The translations under genes and the position numbers were made by a program. From Beta vulgaris subsp. vulgaris (lineage: Eukaryota; Streptophyta; Magnoliopsida; Caryophyllales; Amaranthaceae): a DNA stretch of 64,000 nucleotides. The DNA lies in contig NC_079209.1 in the NCBI RefSeq assembly GCF_026745355.1, positions 46,758,880 to 46,822,879 on the forward strand, read 5' to 3'. Positions 24,714-37,370 of this stretch are shown here, piece after piece. Under the pieces are notes generated by a model, which had not been told where the DNA came from, made no database searches, and saw nothing but the letters and a program-made list of their open reading frames with translations. The first letter of the stretch is position 1, and every line of letters starts with the position of its first letter.

Positions 24714-26060
24714 AAGATAGATAGATTTGCTAAAATTCTTTCAAGGCTTAATTCTTTCAGTTACTTTATACCATATGTAGTTATGTACTAGTAGATGTTA
24801 AGTATAATTTATTTATTAATATATATTTAATATGTGTAATGTATTACAAAAGGAAGATTATTCACCTAACTAAACAAAGAGTATCTCCAAAGCTTCTTAC
24901 ACCAGAAAAGTTGTGTCAAGAAACACAAAAAGCAATAATACCAATAACCTAATCAGCTAAATTCTTAGAGAATAGAAACAAACAAGAGCTCACTGAATCC
25001 TTCTATGATCCTATCCTACACAAACATGTAATACTATGAGATACAAATTTTTAAGATGAGGAACAGTAATTATGGCTTATAAGTGCAGTAACAATTTGTG
25101 TTAAGGCGAATTTCCAGAACCATTTCCCTGTTTATTTGTTGTAGTTCTATAGATCATTTGGAATGACAGGAAATATTATCCATTAGCACCACATTTTCCT
25201 CTGAATTAGCATTGTTCTATTTTACTTAACTTATGACAAACTGAAGGATACCTTCGTCTATTTGGGGTTCAACCGAAGTATTGACAGGTTTTTAATAATT
25301 GTAAAACACTAAAATAAGCTTTGAAAAAAAGTAGCGCGTTTCTTAATTTGAGTAATAAATACTTCTGCTCAAGCTAAAATAAACTTTTTCCCCGCTTCTA
25401 GGACCAAAAATAAAGCCCTTAACTCAAGATCTAACACGATGTTAAGTGTTTTTACTCCTTTTTTTTTCCTCTTGTTAGAGCGTTTTTACGCCTTTTTTTC
25501 CTTCTTGTTGGCTTCCAAGACTTAAAATTATGTCTCTCATTAATCTTTCCCATAAAATCAACTAGCATAAATCCATTCAATAAATAATTACAAAAACTTA
25601 AAAGCAGAAACATATAGCACCCACATTTGTCAATTTCGGCAGAGAAACAACACTGACTGTTCTCGGTTAAACATAATTAAATTAGACAACACTTGAGAAT
25701 CAAGGTAGCTTCTGATGTAAACAGCTTTTCTTTATTAAACCTTTTTTTCCAAGTCTTTCAAAAATAGTCCCTTAACAAGTTCTGACTACGTAAAGGTAAG
25801 GTCACATACATTTGGAATGATGTTTTGTTACATAACAGACCAATCGAATAATCCCAATGATCATGTACACAGTTTCCATCAAATGTTATCCAGTTAAACT
25901 AGAGGAAGAGGTTGCAGGAATCATCACGTTAGGAACAAAGCCACACAAAAAGTCTCATAAAGAGAGGGGGGAAGGGGGGGGGGGGGGGGTAGAAGAAAAG
26001 AGGCTTCATTTTGCAAAGTACAAAAACCCGGAACAAAAAAGACATCTCGCATAAAATCCT
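24714..26060. repeat. 3' flank of ACA copy 2, duplicated after copy 3
   Basis: From the stop codon on, this sequence is colinear with 63007-64000, with scattered substitutions and small indels, up to the end of the window. It therefore belongs to the same duplicated block as the gene. No ORF in it looks real. Confidence 0.9.
25974..25989. repeat. Run of 16 G
   Basis: A G16 homopolymer directly follows GGGGGGAA in an otherwise AT-rich region. It is a potential quadruplex-forming and length-unstable tract. Confidence 0.9.
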
Positions 26061-26490
26061 ATATGTTCAAGTGTTAAATAACGAAGATTGTGAAAATGTA
26101 AAAAGACACTAGCGAAGATATTTCACAATAACCTAAAAATGGCTATTAAACATGCTAGGCTTTAAGAATCTATGTAGCATGGATACTTCTTCTAGGTCAC
26201 GTACTCGTACTCGTACCCGTACCCTATATGATATGTATTCTGTATGAGTACCATTCCTAAAATTTCAAAATCCTCCCATTTTTTGTCCCAATACCAAATC
26301 TGAACTCATACCCTTATCCGTCTCTGGGCAACCTAGTTAAGAATAAGTCTACAAGTGTATACTTGAAAATTAGGTAATAGATGACCACTAATAATAACAA
26401 CCCATTTTACAAGTGATATAAATGGTTATAATGGCAATGAAATCATATGTAAATTACAGGTAAAATCTCTTGCTCATTAGCATGCTATTA
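26061..26490. other. Intergenic DNA, no gene seen
   Basis: AT-rich spacer with a short 'gtactcgtacccgtaccc' simple repeat near 26200. Nothing else recognised. Confidence 0.45.
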
Positions 26491-26841
26491 CGGCCCGTTT
26501 GGTAGTTGGTTATAAATGGCGGTAATGGGAATGAATTTGTGTGTAAATTTGTGAGAAATATCATTGTTCATTCCCATGGTAATGCTAATTTATCCTAAAG
26601 TGTCCACTTTCCTTCTTGAATTTTCATTCCCATCCAATACCACCTTGTAGCTGTAGGTGGTAATGAGTGGTAATGAAAATTGCTTCCCCTTGGAGACAAA
26701 AACACAAGTTTATGGGTGAGATTGCTTGCCCATGGAGAAAAAATACCTCCCCATGGAGATTTTAGGGGTGCTTCCCTAATAAAATTACACTTAAAATTCA
26801 TTCCCATTATCGCAATTTATTAACGATTACCAAACGGGCCG
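26491..26841. mobile_element. Tourist-like MITE
   Basis: The inverted ends are CGGCCCGTTTGGTA and TACCAAACGGGCCG, flanked by TTA on both sides (26488-26490 and 26842-26844). At 351 bp with no coding capacity, this is the PIF/Harbinger-derived MITE pattern. Confidence 0.8.
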
Positions 26842-26844
26842 TTA

Positions 26845-27502
26845 GAGTATCATCCCCAAACATGTGCTCTCAAAAGTATTTCATACAGAAAAAATAAACA
26901 AAATGATCTAGCATAGAAGAAAATGCCATTACCTAAAGAAGTTATATAAGCTAACCACAATCAGAATGGATTTGCAATGATTAAGAACAAGTTCTACAAT
27001 TGTCAAATAATAATTGGAGAAACCAAAATTATGTCTGAAAATTACATCACAGAAGAAATAAATAACAAATACGCAAGGGGATTTTATCGATTTTTTGCAC
27101 CTCTTCACTAAGTAGTAAGTATTCAAAAAGCACAAGTGCACAATTCTATTGATTATTAGCAGTGTGTAGGTGTAAATTAGTAAATGCAGCATAAAATTTA
27201 CAATCAGAGAAAATTTATAACACTGAATTCATCGTGAACAATAGGAGGATTCAAAATCGAACCTGTTTCCTAAATTGGCGCTATGTAATTGAAGCACGCC
27301 AAGAACAAACTGGGGGAAGACAGAAGAGACAGTGGACAAATACGCCAATATGGGAGGGACCATCAACCATGGGATGGAGACTAGAGAGTAGAGAGTAGAG
27401 ACTAGAGAGTCAAAGAAGGCAAGTAAAAAATGGGGCCAAAGTTTGTTTTGGCTGCGAATTGCGATAGTGTCCAAAATATTGATATTTCATCGAGGAGTTA
27501 GT
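26845..27502. other. Intergenic DNA left of the MULE, no gene seen
   Basis: AT-rich, with a short 'agtagagactagagagt' tandem word near 27385. No gene recognised. Confidence 0.45.
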
Positions 27503-27513
27503 GTTGCATCACG

Positions 27514-27569
27514 CAATTTAGATCCTGCACGGAGGTGTAGGTAGAGGAACCTACACCTCCTGCAAAACG
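27514..27569 (+). repeat. MULE terminal inverted repeat, left
   Basis: It matches the complement of 49135-49192. A 27-bp core (27532-27558) is identical at both ends. The core is itself a palindrome: AGGTGTAGGT, a 6-nt spacer, then ACCTACACCT. Confidence 0.85.
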
Positions 27570-28345
27570 ACAGCGTTTTGTGTAGTTTAGGGGGGGGCCA
27601 AAGTTTGGCTGAATTGGAGGTGAGTTTGGCGCCTTTTTTGAAGTGGGCCAGCTGAGTTTAGCTCATGGTATGTCATGGTGTACTTTGTAACTTTCATCAA
27701 TCAATCATTCATTCTATTTCTCTCTCATAAATTTATGTAGAAACATTTAAAGTCTCTCTTTTTTTTTTTGTTCTTCATTGATTTCTTTCTGAGTTTCATA
27801 AATTTATATGATAATTTGGCAGAATTTACTTTGGGTGATTTTCGGTTTGTATTTTTAAAATCTTTGCAAGTTTTATGGTACAAAAGTTGGAAAAATGGAA
27901 GATATTAGTGAAAACGATGTTGATAATGTTGTTCTTGATAATGCAATAGAAGATTTGGGGAATGAAGGAGGAAGTGAAGAAGATGAATTAGAGAAGAAGA
28001 ATGGTATTTAGCTACCAAGCTCTTTTTTAATGTACAAATGCATGTTAGTTGATGTGCAAGAATATTATAATGTACATTGGGGTATTAAAACTGTACAATT
28101 GGTTGAGTATTAATGTACAGTGGCATTTTGTACTTTGGTTACGTATGTCAGATATGTTTAATGTTATCCCATGAAGGGTCAATATGCGCAGTCAATTTTA
28201 AGTTTGGTAGTTACATAAGTTAGTCACTCACTCTGATTTATTATGCAAGAAGCAATTTAATGCCTTGCCTCATTTATTTTTCATTTATTGTGCTGTTGAT
28301 TGGAATGTTCCTTATATTTATGTATGTCTATTATAAATCCCCAAA

Positions 28346-28714
28346 AGGTGCAAACCTATACTGTTTTGGGATGTTTCAGTGTTTGGCATGTGTAAAGGTT
28401 TATGTGTTTCATGATAATGAATTTGCCAAATGGAGGGAGAAAGTGGGAAATGATGTAATTTACGTGCATCAAAGACAATAGTACAGTTAGGATTATTTAC
28501 TGATCATTTCAGTGACATCGTCCAATGTACATTATTTTACATGAGTGTTAATATTTGGTATGTGTGAATAATTATTTTTCTTTTGTTTCAGTGATCAATT
28601 TTAGTGAGATCCAATGCACATTATTCTATATGAGGCAAATATTAGTTATGTTTAAGGTGTAAACCTATACTGTTTTGAGATGTTTCACTGTTTTACATGT
28701 GTAAAGCTTTATGT
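28346..28714 (+). repeat. ~308-bp tandem duplication in MULE intron 1, second copy split by CACTA
   Basis: Unit 1 (about 28346-28653) and unit 2 (about 28654-28714, continuing at 32001-32243) share order and most bases, for example 'aaacctatactgtttt' and 'tttgccaaatggagggag'. The CACTA element sits inside unit 2, so the duplication is older than that insertion. An apparent ORF at 28260-28481 is not coding. Confidence 0.75.
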
Positions 28715-31700
28715 CACTACTACAAAAAAGGCCAAAGAGACTACCTCTAGAAGACCGGTTGAGGTTACCAACCTATTTCTTAAATATAGGAAACCATTGA
28801 TTATCTAAGACCAGTCTCTTAAGTTTAACTATTTGACTAATTAAAAAAGTTGTTGTGAAATAAGAGACTGTTTCCAAGTAAAACCGGTTTCCTTGAAATA
28901 TTTTAATTTTTTAATTCAACATAATATACTATAATACGTATATATTTTTCTCATTGGGATATAGAAAACTATTTCTAAAACTGCTCCAAAAGATGCTAGA
29001 GACTCCCGGAGAAAGAAAAAGAAAAAACACACGAACCCCTCATTGAAACCAAACCCTAACCATTGCACCACCTCTGAATCACCTTACCAGAGACGAACCT
29101 CCACCGCGTCCCCTTTTCATCACTGTCGAGGCACGCAACTGCTTACCCCCTGCTCCGTCAGTGAGCCGGCGAACCTGAAGGAACGAGTTTCGCAAACTCG
29201 TGAGGGTGTTTTGAGCACCACCGCGATCAATTGATCTTAGCTCCACCAGTGTCCTTCCTCCGGCGAACATAACGCGCCTAATCCGCCAGTGTCCTTGTCA
29301 CAGGACCGCCCTCCAAACCACCCTGTCAACCGCGTCACCACCGCTTCCTCTCACAGGTTCTACGCTACTGTGGCGATTCCTGCTCGTCGACCTACGGCAC
29401 GACACCTGCTCTGACTACCCTCAAAGAACTTTCCTTTCCCGCCCTCGGCCACCAGAAGCTGCACCGGCCCTCTTGTTACACGTATTCACTTCGATTTTGC
29501 TATTTTATTCAGCTTCTTTTGGTGAAGATTAGAAACGAATTGAGATTTACAATTCAATGCTTACTATTCATGGAAGTATCATTTGGGCTTACTGATATAG
29601 CGTATTTTGATTGTAACTAGTTTCTGTAACTTGTCTTATTGCAGAACATTAATCATGTTGCTATGTTATAGGTAGGCTTCCTGCTGAACATGTCATTGCA
29701 ACAAACCGTCAAGTAAGTTTGTGCCGAATTCATGTATACTTAAGTATTTACAGGGATCTAGTGTTCGCTATTCATTTTAATAGCTGGATTAATGAGTGAA
29801 ATCTTACTGGCTTTGTTGATGGAAATATTAGGAATGAACTAATTACTATCTGATTTATATAATGATCCTATCTTGCTGCATTTGGAACGTAATGCTTTCT
29901 TATAATTCCTAAACTTATTTTTCTGATTGAGTATTATAAATTTTGAGTGGGCTGATCAGTGTGTCATAGTATGTTTTTTGAATGAGCATTACTAACCAAA
30001 TATCCTTGTGATCAGTGTGTCATAGTATGGAAATATCAGCTGGCATATTTGGTTAGTAATGCTCACGATACTAACATATCTCTAGATTCGTTCGAGCTGT
30101 CGAATGATTTGATTAATTGCCTTTAACATAAGTATCCTTTATCGAATTGGAAGGATGCCTACTAACTTAATATTGTTTGTAAACTATGGTATTCTCTTTA
30201 TTTTTTTTGAGAATTTCTTATCCTAGGAACCCAATATTTCTTTTTCTAGCGATATGTGCTCATAAACATGCTTTTGAACAGGTAAGGGGTGGACAGCTTT
30301 GGGGAACAGATATATATACTGATGACTCTGATTATTGTAGTCAATATGTGCTTAAATAATATGAATGAAGCTTCAAGATGTTTCTACATTTTAAGTAGAC
30401 ATATAACATGGAAACATTGCCTTCTAGACTTCTAGTTCTCATGCATACAGGTTATTGTCGACCCACAACATCTCCGCCCTCCAGCAACTATTCAAGATTT
30501 ACGTGCAATTGTAAGGGTTCTACCTCCACAAGATAGTAAGTCAAGAGACGCTAAACTCTTACTTATATATTTCACATATTTGGAAATATTCTCATATTGC
30601 CATTTTGCGAAAGACCAGAAGTATACTTTGTTGGAAATTGTCTTCCATATATGTCTGGTAGCTTCACCTGGTTATTTAATTTGCGAAATGTATGCTTAAC
30701 ATTCTGTATGGGATAATTATTGGTTGAAATACATGTGTGGTGGTGTAAATCAGGTCCGAAATTGACTTGGAATTGAGGAGAGCTATGCCCTGACTTTTTA
30801 GTTTCATTAGAGTTTCACTTTTCACCAGAATGATGTGGATTAGTTTTTTTCGTAGTTTACTAGTTTAGTACTTTAGTATGATTGATTTGGTATAAAGATG
30901 CAGTTATATTGATCAAATTTATAAACTTGGTGTGATTACATTGTGCAACTTGACTTAGTGGTCTTACAATATTGATGACCCTCCTATGCTTTCTCTGCAG
31001 GTCTCAAGGTATGCTAATTTGTTGCTGTTAAACTTGGATGATGAGGGCCTCTTTTCTCTGCCAGTCATTTTAGCATAAGCCATGCCATGCTGTTTCTTGG
31101 TGCTCTCTTTCCCCCATTTTTTTTTCTAAGTTGCTAATATTTCTGTGCAAATGTTGACTGAAATTTGCATTTTATTTTTCTCTTGAAACTTATAAAGTAC
31201 ATATTTATACTAATTCTAATTATAATTATCTGAAATTATTTTGTGTACTTTCTAATTATAATTCTTTGTAATTATTTTGTAGTACTTTCCTGGGATTCCT
31301 ACCACTTATTCGCAAGAGATGATTGACGAGCTAAGAGATACGTGGGTGAAATATTTAAATAATCAAACACGAGACGATGGAGATTGAAGACAATAGTCAA
31401 GTTTCAATTGTATATATTATTTGCTCAAGTTAGAATTTTAATTTTAGTAGATATCATTAGATAATAGAAATTTTAATTTAAAGACATTAATTATTGGAAT
31501 AAATGGATGCTTTGACTAGAGAAATTGATTTTTATGTAAATTAAATGTAGCAAATATTTTTTATATTATTAATAAAGCAAGCAGGAATTTTTGTTTCATA
31601 ATATTATTATTATTGTGGTTATTTATAGATTTGTTTTTTTTTTAAAGTGTATATACATGGAACTGCAAATACAGGAGCAGATGTATGTATATTGTAACAT

Positions 31701-31997
31701 TTTAATTAAAAAAAATGTAATACACCTAAGAAACCGGTTATGGTAAATAACTGGTTTCAAAGGGTAAGGTAAGGAGACTGGTTATAAATGGTAACTGGTC
31801 TTCTAACCTCTTTTCGTAGTAATATTTACCTTATCTAAGAGACCGGTTTTACCTATCAACTGGTCTCTCAAAGAATCAAAGAAACCATGTATTATAACCG
31901 GTCTCTTAACCTAGGACACATGTGAGATGGAAACGTGTTGTCGTCAGGTTTCCTAGGTCGTTTTCAACCGGTCTCCTATGCTTTTTTTGTAGTAGTG
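28715..31997. mobile_element. Non-autonomous CACTA (En/Spm) element
   Basis: The termini are CACTACTACAAAAAA and TTTTTTTGTAGTAGTG within a TGT direct duplication (28712-28714 and 31998-32000), the 3-bp signature of CACTA elements. Subterminal regions are full of an AACCGGTCTCT-like motif in both orientations, the expected transposase-binding repeats. No TnpA/TnpD-type transposase is visible; the interior holds gene-like fragments. At 3283 bp it lies in intron 1 of the MULE transposase. Confidence 0.9.
29040..31388 (+). other. Gene-like exon fragments inside the CACTA element
   Basis: Several pieces look like spliced host exons. About 29670-29711 gives RLPAEHVIATNRQ before GTAAGT. About 30451-30536 gives VIVDPQHLRPPATIQDLRAI, with an AG before it. 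About 31283-31388 ends in YFPGIPTTYSQEMIDELRD and a stop. Their spacing with GT/AG borders suggests a captured, intron-containing gene fragment. I do not recognise the parent gene. A GC-richer block at 29040-29480 may be its first exon or a 5' leader. Confidence 0.4.
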
Positions 31998-34900
31998 TGT
32001 GTAGATGATACTCAATTTGCCAAATGGAGGGAGAAAGTGGAAAATGATGTAATTTACATGCATTAAAGACAATAGTATAGTTAAGATATTTTAGTTATCA
32101 ATTTAGTGACATCAAATGTACATTCTTCTATATTAGTGTTAATATTTGTTATGTGTTAATAATTATTGTTGTTACAGTGATCATTTAAAGGGACATTCAA
32201 TGTACATTATTCTGTATGAGGGTGTATATTAGTTATGTTTAATTATTTTTTTTTTGTCTGCAGAATATGTTGAGTGTGAGACATCTGAATTGATACACAA
32301 AGAAGTTGCCAACGATGAAGAAGCTTACAAATTATACAATGAGTATGCATTTAAATGCGGATTTGGTATCCGGAAGGGCAAAGTTTGTTGGAGATATGAA
32401 ACGAAGACAATCAGACAACGTTTTTTAGTTTGTAGTCGGGAAGGATTGAAAGACACAAAAGGTGGTGTGCCTAAGGTATGTGTTATGTTTTGTGTGGTTT
32501 AATGTAGGTCATGACAATATGTACATATAATTTATATATAACTGAAAGCAAATGTTCACTGGAGTATACTTGAGGTGTGGTGATGATAATATGTACATTA
32601 GTATATCAGATGTTATTATATATAGTGGTAAAATTAGTATACATTAATTTATTTTTTTTTCAAATCATAGTGTTTAAAAAAACAATGCGGATGTTCATTA
32701 CTGCAAAGCCAATGTTCACTAGAATATACATGATGTTCTTCTTGGCACAGGCATTCACTAAGCTTGATCAACGTTGTGGATGTAAAGCGTTTATTCAATT
32801 TGATGTATCCAAAGACTCTGGACTTTTTATTGTTACTAAGCACCATATGATTCACAATCACCCCATGGTACCATTGAAACAAAGACATTTAATTAGATCT
32901 CATAGGAAAGTGACAGTTGAACAATTGCATATGATTAATAATTTGAGAAGTTGTGGAGTGGGGGTTGCTGAAGCTGTGCGTGTATTGAGGAAGGAAGCGG
33001 GGGGATCTCCAAATCTTGGGTTTGTGAACAGAGATGCTTATGATGCAGTTGCTACTCAAAGAAAGAAAGAACTTGATGGTTGTGATAGTAACCAACTGAT
33101 AAAGAACTTTACGCAAAGACAAGCAGCGGAATATGATTTTTATTATAACGTTCGACTAGATGCTATAGGTCACTTAATAAGTTTTTTCTAGAGGGATGGA
33201 AGAATGAGAAAGGATTATGAAGTGTTTGGAGATCTAGTTGTTCATGATACGACGTACCGTACGAATAAGTATGGGATGATTTGTGGTCCGTTTGTTGGGA
33301 TGAACCATCACAAAAGAACGTGATGTTTGGTGTTGGTTTCCTATTGAACGAAGACACCGATTCTTTTGTGTGGTTGTTTGACTCGTTTTTGAAGAGTATG
33401 GGAGGTAGGTCGCCGATTACCATTATGACTGACCAAGATGCTGCGATGGCGAAGGCTATAAGCATTGTTTTTCCCAATGTTATACATCGTCTGTGTATAT
33501 GGCACATCGGGAAAAATTCCATCAACAATATAAAAGGTTTGAGGGGAAAGGCTGGATTTGTGGATCTATTCAATTATGTTTAAAACATTGTGAGACCAAG
33601 AGTGAGTTCAAGCACTACTGGACAAGGTAATTGTACATTGTTGTAAGCTTAATGTTCATTAGATTCATCACAATGTTCAATGCATAATGAATATTTTTGA
33701 ATTTAGAGAATTAGTATGTTTTTCTGATCTGAATAATTGCGATGATTTAATGTACATTATTAAATGAGTGTTGAGAAAGGGAATGTACATTATTAAATGA
33801 ATGAAATAATGTTGAATTAATGTACATTATTAGTATGTGTTTTGTACAGTATGTCATGATGTAATGTACAGTATTATATGAATGTGGACAAATTTATGTT
33901 CATTCAATAACTCTATTGTTCATTGGTTTAAGGCATGATCATTGGATTTATCATAATTGTTTACTGTATTATGTATGCAGTATGATTACCAAGTACAAGT
34001 GCGCTGCATGTCCTTGGTTGATTAGGTTGTACAAGTTAAGGAAGATGTGGTGTCCAGTTTACTCCAAGGATTACTTCTCAGGAGGGGTGCTGTCTTCTCA
34101 AAGAAGTGAGACTACAAACCATTCCTTGAATCAAAGGCTTCATAGCATGCAAGGCCTTTGTGATTTCTACAAGGTTTTTATAGATGTTGTTGAGGAATGG
34201 AGGGATAGGGAGAATGGTGAAGATTACAATGCACTTAATGGCAACAAACATCTAGCATTTGTAGATGTTAAGTTACTAAATGAGGCGAAGAAGATATACA
34301 CTGTGGCTGTGTATTTGACGTTTGAGGAAAATTTCATAAGAGGTGCGTCATTTTGCCAGAAACTAGTCAAGTATGACCCCCCTTTCTTTGAATACCATGT
34401 GGGACGCACTGAGAAAGAATATCTAATGCATCTTGTTAGATATGACCAAGAAAATATGACAATTGATTGCACATGCAAGTATTTCACTGAGATGGGTTTA
34501 TTGTGTTCCCATTCATTGAGGATTTTTCACATACATAATGTTGAAAAAATTCCCCAAAGATACATTTTGGGTAGATGGGCAAAACATGCTATGTGTACAA
34601 GAGTTGATGATGACGTTGGGAAGGATGTAAACATTGTTCAAGCGTCGGTGTGGCGTGTTAAACTACAAGGGATGCTTTATCCATAATTAATTCAACTCAA
34701 CATGACATAGCTGCTAGGAAAGTTGTGGAGAATGCTTTAAGTGATTTGAAGGCAAAGGTTGGGTTGCTTATTGGGAAGGTTGATGAATCAATCACCATTG
34801 ATGACGTGCAAAATTTGTTATATCCTGTTGTTAAAGATCCACCTAAGAAGAGGAAGAAAGGAACTAGAAATGTAAGGTTGAAAAGCACTGTGGAGAAGCA

Positions 34901-35511
34901 GGTGAACAGGTTAAGAGGGTGGAAGAAAACTGCTGAGAAAGCTGCATTGAGGAACAAGGCAAAAGCGCAAAAATCTGTCCAGGTAATCATTGTACAATTG
35001 TATCCCTAAGATGTTCATCTGTTATTGTAACATGTTCATTATTGGATAATTTGAATAGTAGGATATCATATGGCATATTTTTGTTTTTGATGTACATTGG
35101 TATTATATGTGTTCATCTGTTTTTGTTACATGTTCATTGTAGAATTATTTGGTAGTAGGATAATATGATGACATATTGAAACAATGTACATTCTATATAT
35201 TGAGAATGTTCTTTGTGTCTTCATTATGTTGTACATTTTCAACAGGGGAAATGGTCAATGTAATTATAAGTTAATTTTCTAAAATTAGTGTAGGCAGCTA
35301 ACTTTGACTATTACAGGAATACATTGATATCCCTGAAGAAAGCACTGTAGCTCACTCAACACAGAATAAGTCTCTTCTTGATGTGTATGGCCCTGATGAT
35401 TATTTCCCTATTAACCACATCCCTGGGGAAGGTAGTAAAGTTGAGCAGCCGCATCACAAAGCCGCCTTGGAAGTGTACCACGAATATTCTGAGAAGCTGT
35501 TCGGTAATTGA

Positions 35512-36124
35512 GAGGCGATATTTTGGTCACCTAACATGAATTTTTGATGAGCTTTTTGGGAAATGAAACGTAGTCCACCATGAATGAGTTGTTGATACAC
35601 TTTTGTAATGGATGTAGCTCATTCATGTTGTACTTGGTCCAAAACACCCAAAAAACTCCTGATTATGACTTGGAGGTTGTGTTAACTTATACAATGTTTA
35701 TAATTGGTGTATATGTTAACTCTAGGCAGTGTACATGAAAGTATTTGATAATGTACATGCTAAAGATATGGGTAAAGAAGTTTGTATTTTGGCACGTGTG
35801 ATTTATAAATGGTGAAGTCATACTTTTGAATGTTTGGAATCACTTGAAAGCAGGAGGTTATTATTTGAAGATATGTTATGAAGTGTGTATAATTATTTAA
35901 ATGTTTGAACTATGGAGAAAATTGATGTGAACATAAAAGGAATGATAATGTACGACCTATATAATATGTCAAATATAATGAAGTTAGCAGCTCAAAAGGT
36001 AGTACTTGTTGCTATACAAAAGTAATGGTATTGTTTTGTTAACAGGAAAGTAATTCTAGAAATGTTTGGTTTAGTACAACAAAAAGTGACTATTAGAAAT
36101 TGTTGGAAGAGTGCGGAGTTGAAT
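35512..36124. other. Convergent gap between MULE transposase and protease genes
   Basis: About 0.6 kb in which both genes must terminate. No gene is seen; it holds a few TGTACA words. Poly(A) signals cannot be assigned confidently. Confidence 0.5.
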
Positions 36125-36958
36125 CTATGTGTGTTTGGACTTCCCTTTAGCGTGTGCTTTGGCAGAATCAGCAACCCAGGCAGCACAGTTGTTGACTTTG
36201 CTCACAAGAATGTCAATGCAGTACTGGATTCTCAGTTGCTTGATCTTGTCAAACTGAGAATAAATGAATTGTGTGAGGTTTAGGAATAGGAGTAAGACAT
36301 GGGGTGACTATCATACTAAAATCAATGTACATGCAAATGACATACAATGAACAGCTAACCTAAAATACAATATACATGAATAATGTGCTTGATAAAAAAC
36401 ATGTAGTGAACATCATATTGTCTTTAGTGTACATGTTGAATAGATGCAATGATAACATATAAGTATTGTACATGCGAAAGACATGTACTGACTATCATAA
36501 GTCAATCAATGTACATGTAAGGGACATACAATGAACATCATGTCTGCCTTAATGTACATGTGGAAGACATGCAATGATAATCTAAGTATTGTACATGTAA
36601 AATGTACATGTGAAGGAGATAAACCAAACACTAACCAAAAATACAATGTACATGAATATATGAAGAAGTATATTTTGACTGAACAAAGGAACAGTATAAT
36701 GTGCTTGATAAAAAACATGCAGTGAACATAATATTGTCTTTAGTGTACATGTTGAAGAGATGCAATGATAACATAAGTAATGTACATGTGAAAGACATGT
36801 ACTGATTATCATAAGTCAATCATTGTACATGTAAGGGACAGACAATGAACATTATGTTTGTCCTTAATGTACATGTAGAAGACATGCAATGATAATCTAA
36901 GTATTGTACATGTAAAAGACATGCAGTGAATATGATCATATAAAGAAGAGTTGCTTAC

Positions 36959-37370
36959 ATTATCAGCTATGATGCCAGTTTCAAAGTTGGCTTCCCATTC
37001 ACCGTTATATTTTTCCATGTGCCGCATTGCGAAAATCCCACAATCATAGGTGTTGGAGTTAGTTCTCCTGGGCATTTCCACTATGCGAGGCCTAAGTGGT
37101 GTACTTATCATGTTGAAGCCAAGGGATACCAGGAACCTACCATAAGCAATTGCCTGGACACAAGCAATAGGTGAGAAGATTGTAAAAAGATGTGGGAGTG
37201 CTTGATGAAATTAGTTGGAACTTACAATTTTAGCTGGGTAGTCTTTATATTTGTCGTGAATGGAGACATTCTCTGGCAATATTCCTGTTGTCGAGTATGT
37301 CCAAAGTCATTTTGTTGAAGTTTAAGCAGAAGACATAGAAGTGGTCTGATGCGCACACAGGGAAGAAAAC
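36959..37370 (-). pseudogene. C48 peptidase catalytic core exons
   Basis: Two exons, 37226-37370 and 36959-37153, separated by a short GT-AG intron. The first carries the catalytic His (DHFYVFCLNFNK) and Asp (LDILDN). The second carries the oxyanion/Cys block (TYDCGIFAMRHMEKY). The order His-Asp-Cys and the spacing match the Ulp1/SENP family. The extra base near 37278 puts the Cys exon out of frame. Confidence 0.8.

Larger units (their letters stand above)
27895..35511 (+). pseudogene. FAR1-type MULE transposase (mudrA-like), five exons, disrupted
   Basis: Proposed exons: 27895-28003 (acidic start MEDISENDVDN), 32264-32475 and 32751-33626, 33981-34982, 35317-35511. All junctions are GT-AG and phases agree (exon 1 leaves one base that completes GAA of EYVECET). 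The FAR1 DNA-binding domain spans exons 2-3 (KLYNEYAFKCGFGIRKGK, then GCKAF and HNHP). The MULE catalytic region follows (VVHDTTYRTNKYG, then IMTDQDAAMAKAI, then HRLCIWHI). The SWIM zinc finger is CTCKYFTEMGLLCSH. Lesions: TAG in place of an expected Trp codon at about 33189, and 1-bp deletions inferred near 33312, 33580 and 34683. Intron 1 hosts the CACTA element. The protein would cut and paste MULE ends; as it stands it cannot be made. Confidence 0.8.

Noticed and set aside
28260..28481. 73-aa ORF in the MULE with a hydrophobic start
   Set aside because: It lies in intron 1 of the transposase and its sequence is part of a tandem duplication whose second copy is not open.
36062..36283. 73-aa plus-strand ORF
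   Set aside because: It is the complement of the last exon of the protease gene, which has a good splice acceptor and protein similarity.
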